NCBI RefSeq assembly: GCF_030247195.1
Contig: NC_080671.1
Span: 96,421,870-96,485,869 of the forward strand
Direction of reading: 5' to 3'
Length of the DNA stretch: 64,000 nt
Source of the DNA: Topomyia yanbarensis
Lineage: Eukaryota; Arthropoda; Insecta; Diptera; Culicidae
The stretch's first letter is position 1. Every line of letters begins with the position of its first letter. The notes beneath the pieces are model-generated. The model was given only the letters and a program-made list of their open reading frames with translations, was not told where the DNA came from and did no database searches. Positions 46,401-58,500 of the stretch are shown one piece after another. The translations under genes were made by a program, and so were the position numbers.

Positions 46401-47428
46401 TTCCGATAAAAATGGTAATAGTAATTTCTTTATAATCATTCGCCTTATTAAATTGTCATATGATGAAAGTGTAAAAAATGAAAACTTTATTTGATAGTTG
46501 TCTTTTGTTAAAACAAACGTTCTTAAGCGAGTTTTCCACTTTGTGTACATGTTAAAAAACAAACGAAGGAGTATACACTATAAATTATTGAGAAGCCAAT
46601 TCAAAACATGTTCGAAGAAAGCAATAGAGCGTCAAACAGAAATGCGAGCGCGAGGACAAACGCATCCGTTCTCTTCTACGTTCGATTCTTAATGGTGGTG
46701 CCGGTTGTTGGCTTGGAGATACTGTGTGCGATTGTTGTTGAGTGAAGGTTTGTTCCTGTCAAATTCGTGGATATTTTTGCAGAAATAGGCATAGGAATCT
46801 ACCATGGGTGCATAACCAGTGTTTTTCTGGTGAAACGTCCCATTTTCGCTTGATAAGCATAAAAAGTTACGTATGAAGGAGTTGGTTTGTACGGAAGCAT
46901 TCTCACCATAAGAACAATGTTAGGGGCACCCGGGAAAATGGGAATATTCAGCTGTTATGAAAACCACTTCTCCGTTTCTTGGCATGATTTTATTAATCAC
47001 GATCAGTGCGGTAAAATATCAATTTCAAACGAAAATATTCGTTTCAAATGAAACTGCGAGTCTTTCACTGTAAGCATACCACCACTATATCAGTTGAGTT
47101 CAGCTGCCGTCTTCGTTTGAGTCACTCAGAGTTCACTGTCAATTGAATAACAGTTTCTGGTCATTTGACGTTTTTACCTGCTTAGTTTCTATTGAAAACC
47201 AACCTCACATTAGCACGGTCTCAGCTGATGGAAGTGAGCTATTCCAATGAACCACTCACAAATCAATATGAATGAACACTCACTGACATGAAAATAACTC
47301 CGACCAAGATAATAAATACATACAAGGTAAAGGCTATGATAAGACGAGGCAACTCAAGACGGATACAGGTAGGAACATTTTTACTCTGTATGAGCGAGGT
47401 TTTCATTTTTTTTTTTCGATGAAGCTGA
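46401..47428. other. Non-coding DNA, no gene seen
   Basis: No recognisable exon. The stretch at about 46960-47300 has a Feilai- or MITE-like texture, but no ends could be defined. Confidence 0.35.
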
Positions 47429-47430
47429 TA

Positions 47431-47912
47431 GGGTGGGTGCTCCTATAGTTGAGGTGTACCAATAGTTGCAGTAGTGGGTTATACGCCTAACTAAGGTACC
47501 AACCATCAACAAATATTTTCGATTCATCGCACTAAAATTATGCGACAATAAAACTGTTATCCTTGAAATTTGCTCAAATAACTATTGAAAAAAATGATTT
47601 TCTTAGAATTTTGAGCTCCCTTGCACCTATAGTTGATGTAGTGTACCTATAGTTGCAAGTCCCATAAGAAATCAATGGGATTTGCAACAATAGGAACCGA
47701 AATTAGCGATTGCACCACTATTGGTACAAGTGTTCCTATAGTGGTACAAGCGGTTTTGAATACATAAATTGGTTATTAAGCCATCTTTATATTTTTCCTA
47801 TGAAGTAGGGACTGAAAGCTTTCGTTTAATGTATTAACATTGCCCATAGGTCTATTAATCGATTTTTTATCAAAAATTTTCCTTAAGCATGCGACTATTG
47901 GTACATCCACCC
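47431..47912. mobile_element. TA-flanked MITE, 482 bp
   Basis: The ends are GGGTGGGTGCTCCTATAGTT and the inverse of GGGTGGATGTACCAATAGTC. TA lies on both sides (47429-47430 and 47913-47914), as expected for Tc1/mariner-type transposition. CCTATAGTTG/CTATTGGTAC-type motifs recur inside, in both orientations. No coding capacity. Confidence 0.75.
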
Positions 47913-47914
47913 TA

Positions 47915-48238
47915 AATCAGGAGGATATGAAAAAGAAAAGAATAAACAAATGACCTAATGAGCTTTTCTGTTAAAATAAGTTTTGTTTTGGTTTGGTAAT
48001 CATTATTTTTTATTGGTACTTTCGAGATAAAAAGTGTCCCTAAGTAATCGAAACGGAAGATCCGAGGTGAAAAAGCCTTTTCTCTCTTTTCATCGTGCGC
48101 CAAAGAATCGGGATACTCGTCCAGATGTTTATGTTTACTACCAGGGGCCCGGCGGCCATGCTGAATTTTACAAGTAAAAACCAAATACACTCAAAAATGA
48201 CAAATGTTCCTAATTTTTCTTTCCCTTAATCTTGGAGC
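47915..48238. other. Spacer, no gene seen
   Basis: AT-rich. CCAGGGGCCCGGCGGCC at about 48141 could be another hAT-type end, but it has no partner. Confidence 0.35.
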
Positions 48239-48248
48239 AGTTGTCTCT
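48239..48248. repeat. Target-site duplication, left (AGTTGTCTCT)
   Basis: Exact 10-bp partner of 49851-49860, flanking the inverted-repeat element between them. Confidence 0.75.
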
Positions 48249-49850
48249 GTATTTTTAGTTTTCTTGTACCTTGCTGAATAATTGTTGACAGATGAGTATA
48301 TGCAGCTAGCGAGGTTGGCACTGCAGCCAATTTCTTTGTCATATTTAGATATGTTACTATAATACACATAATAATAACCGTTTTATTAAACCACATTTCG
48401 CCAAAATGTTTCTGGAACTAATCAATCCAACATTTTTATCGTATACTACATGTTTCTAACAAATTTGGCCAGCATAACAGCCAATTCATCATTAATTTTA
48501 AAATTAGAAATGAAGGCTACATGGATACTATTTAAAAAGAAGTAAGGTCATTTTGAAATCCAAGATGGCGGCCTTTAGTTACCAAGAAACAGTGAAAACA
48601 ACTATCAATATAGGTATCATTTAAAGTAGTTATAAAATACCGGAATTTTTAATTTAGGCTATTTTGAAAACAAAGATGACGGTCTCCGGTAACCATCAAA
48701 GTGAAAACCATAATCAATACATATCTATATCGCTTTTGCAAGGCTGGTCAGTAGATGACGGAAACTGATGATTGAGGACATTTTGCAATCAGTCCAATAT
48801 GGCGACTTTTAGTTACTTCAAATCAATAAACCCACCTTCGATATGATCTGTTTATAGCATTCATATCGAGTAAAATCTTTTCGAATTCTATCTGAAAGAG
48901 AACATCGACTATTCTATTTTATCCCTTTAGCATGTCATCGGAATTGTGTACAGGAAAATATGTAAAGAGCTGAATTGCAGATATCATTTCAGCAATGAAT
49001 TTGACAGCTTCGTAAAATTATGGTAGCATACCACGGCTATCATATTTCTTTTTCAAAATTTCTTAAATTCGCAAATATCAGACGAAAAATAATGAATCTA
49101 GTAATAACAGCTTATTGGAACTGGTTGCAATTAAAAACGTTATTTGGTAGTAAGTTCATCTCTATTATATTTTTGTTGCAAATTTGATTCTGATGGATAG
49201 GCTGTTATGCTAGCCAAATTTGCTAGAAGTATGTAGTATGTGATAAAGATGTTGTATTGATTAGTACCAGATAAATGTTGGCGAAATGTGTGTTAATAAA
49301 ACGGTCATTATTATATCTCGACAAACATATGATTACGGTCTAAAAGCCAACTGTCAAAATCCACTTTGAATGGAAATTCCAGACAAACCGTTACTAGTCG
49401 AACACAGTTCGCAACAGTTTATGAAAGAGAAAACTTTTCTCTTTCGTTTACTACCAACATCTGTGATTGACGTGTAACGGTTTGTCCGGAATTTCCATTC
49501 AAAGTAGATTGTGACAGTTGGCTTTTAGGCCGTAATCATATGTTTGTCGAGATATGTATTATAGCAATATATCTAAATATGACAAAGAAATTGGCTGCAC
49601 TGCCAACCTCGCTAGCTGCATAGACTTATCCAGCTGCGTTAGTATTGTGCCGTTTTGACGTTTAAATTGGGAGGAAAACAAATCATTTGCACTGCGAATT
49701 GGGAGGAAAACAAACCGCTTGTGGGCTTAAGGGGAGGGCGGTAGCATAAAAATGCGAAATCTCAGTGTGCGTATTTTAAACGTCAGATACCTCAATACAC
49801 TCATCTGTCATCCGGCACAAGAAAGGCAAGATAACCAAAAATACGAAGCC
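48249..49850. mobile_element. Inverted-repeat element, 1.6 kb, with 10-bp target duplication (Mutator-like?)
   Basis: The left arm (about 48249-48490) is the inverse of right-arm segments at about 49190-49312, 49556-49620 and 49805-49850. Examples are GCTAGCGAGGTTGGCA and TGCCAACCTCGCTAGC, and CAGATGAGT and ACTCATCTG. The right arm is split by a palindromic MITE (49313-49555) and by a block at about 49625-49803. The centre repeats AAGATGGCGGC-type text. The flanking duplication is AGTTGTCTCT. Nine- to ten-bp duplications are typical of Mutator-like elements, but no transposase is present. Confidence 0.7.
49313..49555. mobile_element. Palindromic MITE, 243 bp
   Basis: The left end is ATATCTCGACAAACATATGA and the right end is its exact inverse, TCATATGTTTGTCGAGATAT. 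The arms match almost perfectly for about 85 bp, through AGCCAACTGTCA and TGGAAATTCC, around a 70-bp centre. It is nested in the right arm of the 48249-49850 element, so it is the younger insertion. Confidence 0.8.
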
Positions 49851-49860
49851 AGTTGTCTCT
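49851..49860. repeat. Target-site duplication, right (AGTTGTCTCT)
   Basis: Exact partner of 48239-48248. Confidence 0.75.
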
Positions 49861-50870
49861 TCTTGTCTTTGGTTTACCCGGATCTCATTTGACTGGTGCT
49901 CACTGGGTAAATTGAAAGCGGATCTATTCAGTTGAGACGATCAAACGAAGGAGGTTGAATATGAATTGCGACTCATTTGAAAGCAACAGTGAGTGAAGTG
50001 CTATGAACCGAGCTTCAGATCAACAGCAACTGATGCGTTAAATGAATATGAATGCTACCGTAGGCGACTGATTGACTGCGTTCATTCAGTTTCAATTGAA
50101 TGAAATGAATTTTTACTGCACTGGCTGTTATTATGCCTTAATATGAACTAAAAATAGACAACGACTAGTTTTTGGAAGATTATGGCATCTATCCACCTAC
50201 CAGAGCAGAAGAATTTCAATTTTCTACATCCTTTCGAATACTAAAAATCTCGAGGAGATCGTTGTGAATACATTTGGTTTCCTAGTTGCATAAACTGATT
50301 ATCAGTGGAAAATGAAGAGGGGAAGGGACGCCTGTGCACGTATTCATAGAGATGCATTTTTCCAAACATAGCATTTGGCCTTACAGCATTTCGGTGTACC
50401 TCAAATTAGTAAAAATTTTAATATTTTTTAAATCACTGGAAATTTGTGGATCGGACAAGATCGGAAGGGTTCAAGTGTTTTTTGGATAGATGGAATCTTG
50501 ATTTGTAATACTGCATCAGCATCATTGCCGGATCTCGCCGTTTAATATACCTTTTTTATCATTCAAGTTTGGGATAAAATGCTTAAACAACGTTTTTTAT
50601 AAATTGGTGCAATGCACAACAACACTAATATTTTCGTTTAATTTTAGACTAAAGTTATACAAATGGTTGTGTTGAACTTCGTATTTAATACAGTCATCCT
50701 CACTAGAAAGCGATATTGCTGGATATATAATGAAATGATTAAAAAAACCCTTAAAATACCACCATTTTGCATCCATGCAAAAATTCTTCAACAATTTTTG
50801 ACATACTCCTAGTTTTGCTATGTTATACATTAGGCTTCTAGGTATGTAAATATAACGAAACGAAAAATCG
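49861..50870. other. Non-coding DNA, no gene seen
   Basis: No recognisable exon. The stretch at 49900-50110 is rich in GAATATGAAT/TCAACTGA motifs but has no defined ends. Confidence 0.35.
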
Positions 50871-50879
50871 AAAAAATGT

Positions 50880-51470
50880 TGGTTATTGATCAGGAATTTC
50901 CTCTGTGCAACGTATCAAGATATTGCGCTTACATCGTCCATCTGTCTGAGTTACGCGCACACCAGATTACCGAAATCGTTAAAGTTGGCCAAATCCCCTG
51001 TCACCAACATAATGAATTCGGAAGTCGTTCGCCGACTGAAAGAAAGCCTGGATCGTAGGGAAAATGAAGCAACAGGCGACTGTAAAAATAGTGACCAGCG
51101 GAACCCCAAGCTCTCTGTCCGAGACGTAGCAAACGAGATGGGACAGTGCATTGAGCTTAAAAACGAACCAGACTGTCTATTTATATGTAACTCTAAATCT
51201 CGCCTATAAACAAATCAAGATGGCCATAACGCTTCACGGAAACATTACACAATAATGCAGACGAAATTCATATGTGTGAATGAACTACGAACCCGACATC
51301 AAGGCAGACTTCAAACAGCTTCAGGAGTTTAATACGACAACTGGAAGGGGACAAGTGCAGACATTTTTAAGTGCATGAAACGATCAGAGATCGCTAAGTT
51401 GGTGCTAGTTACGGACGAGATGAATTCGAAACACAAATAATCAAACTTATTTAAGTTAAATTCACGACTC
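50880..51470 (+). pseudogene. DD37E-type transposase relic
   Basis: Read on the + strand across stops, EVVRRLKESLDRRENEAT and then PKLSVRDVANEMGQ resemble the N-terminal helix-turn-helix part of the DD37E transposases at 18 and 54 kb. A later block, MQTKFICVNELRTRHQ, then KADF-like text, then ADIFKCMKRSEIAKLVLVTD, parallels LTKHGCCVMDDET...KADF...KKKKMSKFASKYLIWQ. The first catalytic Asp region is corrupted and no terminal repeats were recognised. This is an old, strongly decayed copy just upstream of the MIF4G gene. Confidence 0.5.
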
Positions 51471-51741
51471 TACTTGGGTTCATATAAACGAAACTTGAAT
51501 ACCCCACTGAATTCGAAATATGTTCACGAAATTAGTAACGCATTATTTGACGCGAAAATGAAAATAAATTTTCAGCATGTTTTAAAAATAGCATATAGTA
51601 GTATGGTTGAACACAAAAACGGTATTGATACTAGTTAATTTCATGCTTCAAATAATTCTGGTACCTAGAAATAGCGATGAGACATTTTAGAATTAGGATG
51701 TTTTATAGCCTTTAACCCTAATTCGACAGGTGAAATAGTTT

Positions 51742-52149
51742 CTAAAGATTTTCTAGCCCTAAAAGTCTAAAAACCCACCGCGCGCCTATGTTTCTAAGTA
51801 TAACCAAATCGGTACTCATCGCACAGCAATTTCCCACCGACCACAAACCAATGATGTAATCTCTCGAAGAAAAAGCATTCGAATAAACAGGTTCCGGCTG
51901 TTCACTATAGTTTGATGCTTGTTTCTGTGTTGTGACGTCGAAGCACTCGCTTTCGATAGACGTCTGCTTAGCTCCACCAATGCAAGCTACTGAAAAGATG
52001 ACAAACGACCGCAAACAAATATTTTCAAGGCTGGTTCGGCAAACATTAATGATAAAATGCGCTCGATCTAGCCACATGCGTTTGGAATGCAACAAGAACA
52101 GATACATACCAGTAAACCGCTGTGAGATCGTGTTGCATGACCAATCCAC
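51742..52149 (-). other. Unrecognised 135-codon open frame
   Basis: The minus strand is open from a Met at 52149 to a stop at 51742. A short hydrophobic stretch (SFVIFSVACIGGA) lies in the middle and several Cys residues follow. Nothing else supports a gene: no splice context, neighbours or known motif. It lies in the intron or leader just before the MIF4G gene. It could be a chance frame, a decayed gene fragment or an antisense exon. Confidence 0.15.
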
Positions 52150-52327
52150 GCAGTAATTAGTGTTTTATCCTGCACAGAAGTAGTTGTGTGGCAATTTGGT
52201 ATTAGTTTTCTCTTAGAGTACATTTTAGAATCTTTAAACGATCAATTGATTGCCAGCAACGACAATTTATTACAATGCTAGTATGTATGTGTACGCCAAA
52301 TTAAGTGTCCAAAATTCTCTCTTACAG

Positions 52328-52405
52328 TTTGAACGAACACTTGGGATGTGCTGAACACTCATGGTCGAGCGACACAACGAAAGCCAAAACTAACAGAGAT
52401 TGGGA
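52328..52405 (+). promoter_or_regulatory. 5' untranslated part of the MIF4G gene exon, with two small upstream ORFs
   Basis: An acceptor, CTCTTACAG, ends at 52327, so this exon is not the first. Before the start codon at 52406 lie two upstream ATGs in the same frame: ATG-TGC-TGA (52346-52354) and an 11-codon ORF including its stop (52361-52393). They would reduce initiation at the main ATG unless ribosomes reinitiate or leak past. Confidence 0.6.
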
Positions 52406-52507
52406 ATGACCGATCAAAACGAAAAACAGAAATTTAATATGCAAGATATCTACATCTCACCAGGAATCTCCAGGGAGCGAAGTTTCATTCGAACTTCGAA
52501 TCAGCAG
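52406..52507 (+). CDS. MIF4G gene, coding exon 1
   Basis: 34 codons, [10 protein letters not shown] to ...RTSNQQ. Donor CAG|GTAATG at 52507/52508, phase 0. Confidence 0.8.
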
Positions 52508-55500
52508 GTAATGGACATGGTAATACCCTTTGCTCTATATAACAAATTTCAACAATTAACTAATAAATTACCTTCTATTTAAATGATTTAGTCCATTTAA
52601 CTGTAGTACTTAATTGGTGGAGGTACATGCTTTTAGTTTGATAACTATTTAGCTATAATACACTTATCGATTATAGTTAATGACTTTGATTCTCTATCTA
52701 CAGAATGCCAACAAGAGACGCAGCTTGGCCTTCAGCCAGAGCCAGGCCATGCAGCATGCCCAACAACAACAGCAACAGTTGCGCGGTAAGCCACCGATGG
52801 AAATCTATCGTCCACCAAGTAACGCGTGCTACTAACAGAAATCTTGATAAAAATTGTAACTTGTACTACCGTAGATGTGCGCCTGGATGGACACCCGAAC
52901 CAGATCAACAAACTGAACGTGCACGCGCAGGAGTTCCAGATGAACAACCTAAACGACGGTCGTATTCCGCTGCAAAACTCCAGGTCAGACTTTAGTATTA
53001 GTTTTAGTATTATTAGTATTAATCGTACCACATGTTTGCAGATCTCTAAACATCTACAGTAACTCTCTGCAGCAAGCGAAGTCCAATCTCGGCATGCAGC
53101 TGAACTTGCATCCCCGAGCACATCCAATGCAACTGGGCAACATCGGCAGTCCTCACCGGGGACCGATTATGATGTCTTCCCACCCGATGCAGCACGGTGG
53201 AGTTCAGCTACAGTCCTCCCATATGCCGCTCGTTAATTCACCGTCCAGTGGTAACATACTGCACGTGAGTAACTTCTACTTTTCCGTAGATAGTTTTTGA
53301 GTATATCACCAACCGTTCACTTTCGTATCTTTCACAGTCCACAGGACCACGAGTAAAATTCGCTCCGGAGCCAATAGTTCATACAGAACACACAAACAAC
53401 AGCTTCCAACCGCAATCGAACAACAATTTGCCATCAACGCTACAACCAAGCGCTCAAAACCTCAACAACAACAACAATCCGATGAACATTGCACCGTTAC
53501 AGCGCTCCAAGTCACTTTCGTCAGCCGATACGCTTACACGAGGATTGGCCGGGTTGGGACTTGCTGTGGGACCGGACGCCAACGACATCGGTCAATTTCC
53601 ACCGGAAATACAAGCGATCGTGCACAAAGCGGCGGATGATCCGAACCAGCTGAACGCACGGTGTTTGATGGAGTTGGCGACGCAACTGATGCATCGGGCA
53701 GTCGACGGTCGAAGGTATGGATGGGTTTAGAGTAGCCTAGAGCAGAGAAGTAGTTCGTCATAAGTACAGTTCCAGCACAGCACTTTTGGAATTCATTCTG
53801 TTGTCTCAAATGGTTGTACAAATTTGCATGTTTAAAGTGCGCATGCAGATTTGTATGAGACGACTTATTTGTTGTGTCTTCATTAATTGAGATTTTACTA
53901 AATTTGAAAAACCAATTCTATAAAAAGTTTATACAAAATGTTTCGAAAAGCATACAATCGTCTATTTGACACGGCTCAATGCGTTAGCTTAGCGGAGCCG
54001 TAGGTGATTTGTGATTTATTTATATCATACTTACAGGGTCCGGCACTCGAAGTGTAACCAATTGAAAGGGAAAAAAGGTGAAAATAATCAAAAAATCAGA
54101 AATAATTCCCTTTGCTCGATGTGACCACCTTTTAGCTTTGCTGTGGCCTTGAGACGGTCAAAAACTAGTTAGTGTTTTCGGGTTTTAACCATGAGATCAT
54201 TCGCCCATTAGAAAGGAAAAGCTATGTTTCATTGCATTAACTAATGTGTATCATTTAGTCATTGCCTGTGTCGTATCTTGTTCGCTGCAGATCTGAGCCG
54301 TGTTTCTAATTCTTTCGCATTGGTTGCAGCTCGATGGGTCGATGCTCGATATAACGAGTGTTCAATAAAAAATGAGAATGATTTCAATACCTCTCTGTAA
54401 TTTAAGTAAAGAACGTAAATAGAGAATTGCTCTCTTGACTCCATAGAAATGGGTGGCATATTTCTTTTCACTCGGGTGCTGTCAGTTAAATCGAGGATGG
54501 CGTCGAAACCGCAAGCACTCCGCGAACGTGTTGTACGGTTTTACGAAACGGATGGTCACCGTGGAAAAAAGTTTACGGTAGACCACTTTCGAGACGAAAA
54601 CGTGCCTGTAAGTACACTTTAACGGATCCTGGCATCCCTGAGTGTAGAGCGGAAGGCCGGTAGCGGCCGTTCGGCGCAGATAATGACGAATAAGAAGAAG
54701 GAAGCGTTAAAAAAGCTTTTCGACAACAAGGACGGAACCAGTTTGCGTGACTGCTTCCATACCTTGATTCGCCGAACCAAAATGGAGGACATCATCTGTC
54801 GGAAGAAGACTCGATCCCCCGAGTACACGGATGAGCAGATAGCGATCGCGAAATCGCCGTGCCGGTAGATGACGAAGAACTACCGCAAGACGTCGTTCGT
54901 GCTGAACGACGAAAGTTACTTTCCGCTCTCGAAGATCCACATTTCAGGAAATGACAGCTACTATGCCAGCGACAAGTCGGCCACATCCCCCGAAGTACAA
55001 TATAAGATTAAGCATAAATTTGAAAAAAAGTTATGCTGTACATCGCCATATCGTACAAAGGGATTTCAAACCCTTGGTTAAAGCCGAGAGCATCAGGCGG
55101 ATGGGAAGTACGTCTTCTGGCCGGACAAGGCGTCTTCCCATTACGCCAAGAAGACGCTGGAGTATCTTGAGCAGAAAAAGATACCGTACCTGCCGAAAAA
55201 AAGGAACCCGACCAACTTGCCCCATTGCCGTCTCATTGAGAATTTTTTCGGCCCCCTCAGTGCCCTAGTGTACAAAAATAATTGTTAGTTGACCACTAGG
55301 ATCCGGAATTGTAGCCGGAAGATGGACGTCAGTGCCGTCCAGTGCTCTTGTGAGAGTATCGCGACTAAGTTGCGCCGTACGGCTAACCATGGGCCCTTCT
55401 CCAATAATCATTGACGTTTTTTTGAAGAATAAACATTTTGTTTTTAATAAAAAATAATTCTGAATTCGCTGATTTTTTTTTTTTGTTTTTTAACTACATT

Positions 55501-58500
55501 ACTGAAAAAATTCTCATTTTATATTGAACACCCGTTATTAGTGTTTAGCCGCAGGAAATCTCCCCTGGTCCAAGTGAGGCGGTAAGCCCGTGGAATTGTA
55601 CAAATTAGATCGCCTACTTGATATGTTTAGCGCGTTCGAAGTTTGTGTTCTAGATACGTTCGAGCAGCCTCGCATCTCATAAAGATTAGAGTTTCTTCGC
55701 TCACTGAATCGTTAGCTGGATGTTCCTGATGGAGAGTAGGAGACCGTGAAGTATACGGAGGTTGGCGAATTCCGAACAGTTCACCAAAAGGTGTTCCACA
55801 GTAAGCCTTGTTTGGCATATTGGGCGCTCTGGTGGATCGACCCTGGTAATTGTGTGTTCGTAGGTGATATTTGTGTGATCAGCTCGCAATTAGGAGAGGG
55901 TTCACTGCTCGAGAATTTTGGGGCGGTCAATCCAGCATGCCAGCGCCCCTTTAAACTCCTAGGAGTGACCATATTGGTTCCTCCAGTGGGCGGTGAAATG
56001 TTCTCTTGTTTTACTCCGAAATTCCGTGACTATATCCGAGGAGGGTACCAATTTGGTAAGAAGTTTCACGGTAGTCTCCCGTGTGCTACTAGAGCATCGG
56101 CTTCTTCATTTCCGCTGGTCCCACAATGACCAGGAACCCAACAAATTGTAGTCAGCGAATCACAGTAGTTCTCAATAGCGTGTAAGTACGGGTGGCGGGA
56201 TGTACCATTTTCCAGGGCGGTGATTACCGACGTGGAGTCGAATTGTATGACGGTCGAGATTCATCTGTTTTGTTGGCCAGCGCAAGACTAATCTCTGCGG
56301 CTTCTGCTGAGAAAACGTAACAGCGGCGGAAGGCTTACCTATGTCCCGGACATCCACCCCAACTCGGTCGACTAGCTTGGACGCATCTGTGAAGATCCGG
56401 ACGCGGTTTGTGAACCGACCTTTCATTAGCTGATAGAACTTAGCTCGGGCTACCTCTGGGGAGGGTCGTGGGGTTCGTGCACGGCCGACTTTCGTACCAG
56501 GGGCGGTCCCGGGTTCTATGAAGACGTGCCAGTTGAGGAAGGTCCATACCGGCATACTCCCAAAATATGTTTTGGGCGGACTGTAGTAAGACGCAGTCGT
56601 TACCCGATGTCCTCTCCAGATATCTTAGGGCGGATCGGAGCATAATGTTGGCGGCTGCCCACCGGAAGGGAAGTAGACCGGCCTCGACACAGGCAACTTT
56701 CGCTGGGGTGCTTGGGAGTAGATTGGGTTGTGCTGTTGTACGGAGGAGCCAAAACAGTCATGAAACCGTCCCAGTGGTGGCTTGAAATCTCGATTCCATG
56801 GTACATCTTGCTATGAATAACAGCCCCTCCGACGTTGACGGCGGTTTCCATGTCGAATTGCGGAAGCTGAAGGTTCGAATAAACCGTTTTCTGCTATCGA
56901 AATTTCGTTTGAGAGATCGTAAGTGCGGCATGAAGGTGAAGCGGCCGATCCATTGTGAGACCTTCGGTTACCGACGGAAGAGAATGGAGCACTTGGCAGC
57001 TACCAGGTTAAACCCCACTGTTTCGGTCTACCGACCGACAGCGTTCACCGCAGCCTGCAACTTTATTCTCACTTGGTTCTTTGACTTCCCTACTACCACG
57101 ATAATGATGCCATCGGCTTAGACAAAAATATGGACACCCTCCGGGAGGGTGATGAAGAGCAAGTTCATGCTAACAAAGAACAGTGAAACAGCAAGCACGT
57201 ATCCTTGGGATACCCCGTTGTCTTCAGTGAAGATTCTAGATTGCTGACCACTCATTCCAACACGGAATGTGCGGTCGTGGGGAAAGTCCTTTATGAAGCT
57301 GCTTAAGTTTCCGGGAAGTCTCCAATTGGCCAGATGTCGGAGAACTTCCTCTTGGCTAACAGTTTTGTCTGCTTTGGCGATGTCTAAAACAGCGATGTCT
57401 GCGTGTTGGTCGTTGGCTAGGGCTTGACGAAGTATCTTTCCAAAAGCACTAAGATGCGATCTGGTCTCTGTTCCTTCGCGGAAGGCAAGCTGGTGCTGGT
57501 CCAGCTGGAGGTATCCTGGAGAGGTATCCTGGAAGGACTCATCGAGTCCATCAGTTTGTCCGTGCGAAAATGAGAATGCCCTGTTCAAGTTTTGCCCAGT
57601 GTTTGGTGGCAACGATACCTGGGTTCTATCAGGTTTTTGATGGCGTACCAGGAAGGTCGGTGGGAGAGCAGCGTCGGCGGACATAATGCAGAAGTATCTA
57701 CCGAGTTCGTCAGCAACTTCCTGCGGATCAGTCAGTCAGTGTTCACGTTGAGAATGAGTGAGAAGCCATCTTGTCTACGCTTGCCACTAAGGCATTGACT
57801 CTCCTCCATAATTCGGATGCAGTCGATTCGGGTGAGATTCCCTCGAGAAAGGCGTTCCAGCTCTTCTGTTTTGCTTCTTTGATGGACTTTCTAGCTGCGT
57901 TTCTGATGATACGGAAGTTTGTCGCTCTTTGTTCTCACAGTGGGTTATCTAATGACACCTGTTAGAGATCTTGGTGCCGTGCGGCGATTTCTGTTAGCCA
58001 CTGAATACCGCCAGTGTATGGCTCGAGGAGAAGGTTTGCCGCTAGTTCGAGGTATATTATTCTCGGCTGCTAGGGCCAAAATTTCCAAACTAGTCGGTGG
58101 TGTATGGTGAGTCTTTCTCTAGGTAGTCGGAGATTGCATTTTCGTATCCGTTGCAGTCTGCTCGGTCGTACATCGACGACGGGTAGTAGCTGTTGGAGAA
58201 CGGTCATGCGATAGATGAATCGTAAAATGGTCGCTGTTACCGGGGTCTGGGAGGATGGCCCACCTGCATGTCCCAGAGAAATCGACGGAGCAGATGGATA
58301 AATCCTGAGTCGACATGTGTTAGCCTTGAATGTAGGTAGGATTTCCATCTTTCAGTATGATAGCATTGCAGTCCTCAATGGCAATGGAATGTATAACGAG
58401 ACGACAGTGCACCTGACCGGATAGGGAATGATTCGTGCGACAGCTATCAGTTCCCTATCAAGCTGGACCGGATCTAATGGAACGTCAGTACGGATGTTAA

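Noticed and set aside
52700..53130. Frames on both strands over 52.7-53.1 kb as separate genes
   Set aside because: The + strand exons with matching splice phases explain the region; the 131-codon minus frame is a shadow.
53094..53300. Open frame starting at an internal Met and running past the exon end
   Set aside because: It is part of MIF4G coding exon 4; the frame continues into the intron only by chance beyond the donor at 53264.
56798..57121. 107-codon + strand frame in the MIF4G intron as an extra exon
   Set aside because: It is antisense to the LINE reverse transcriptase and has no splice-consistent borders.
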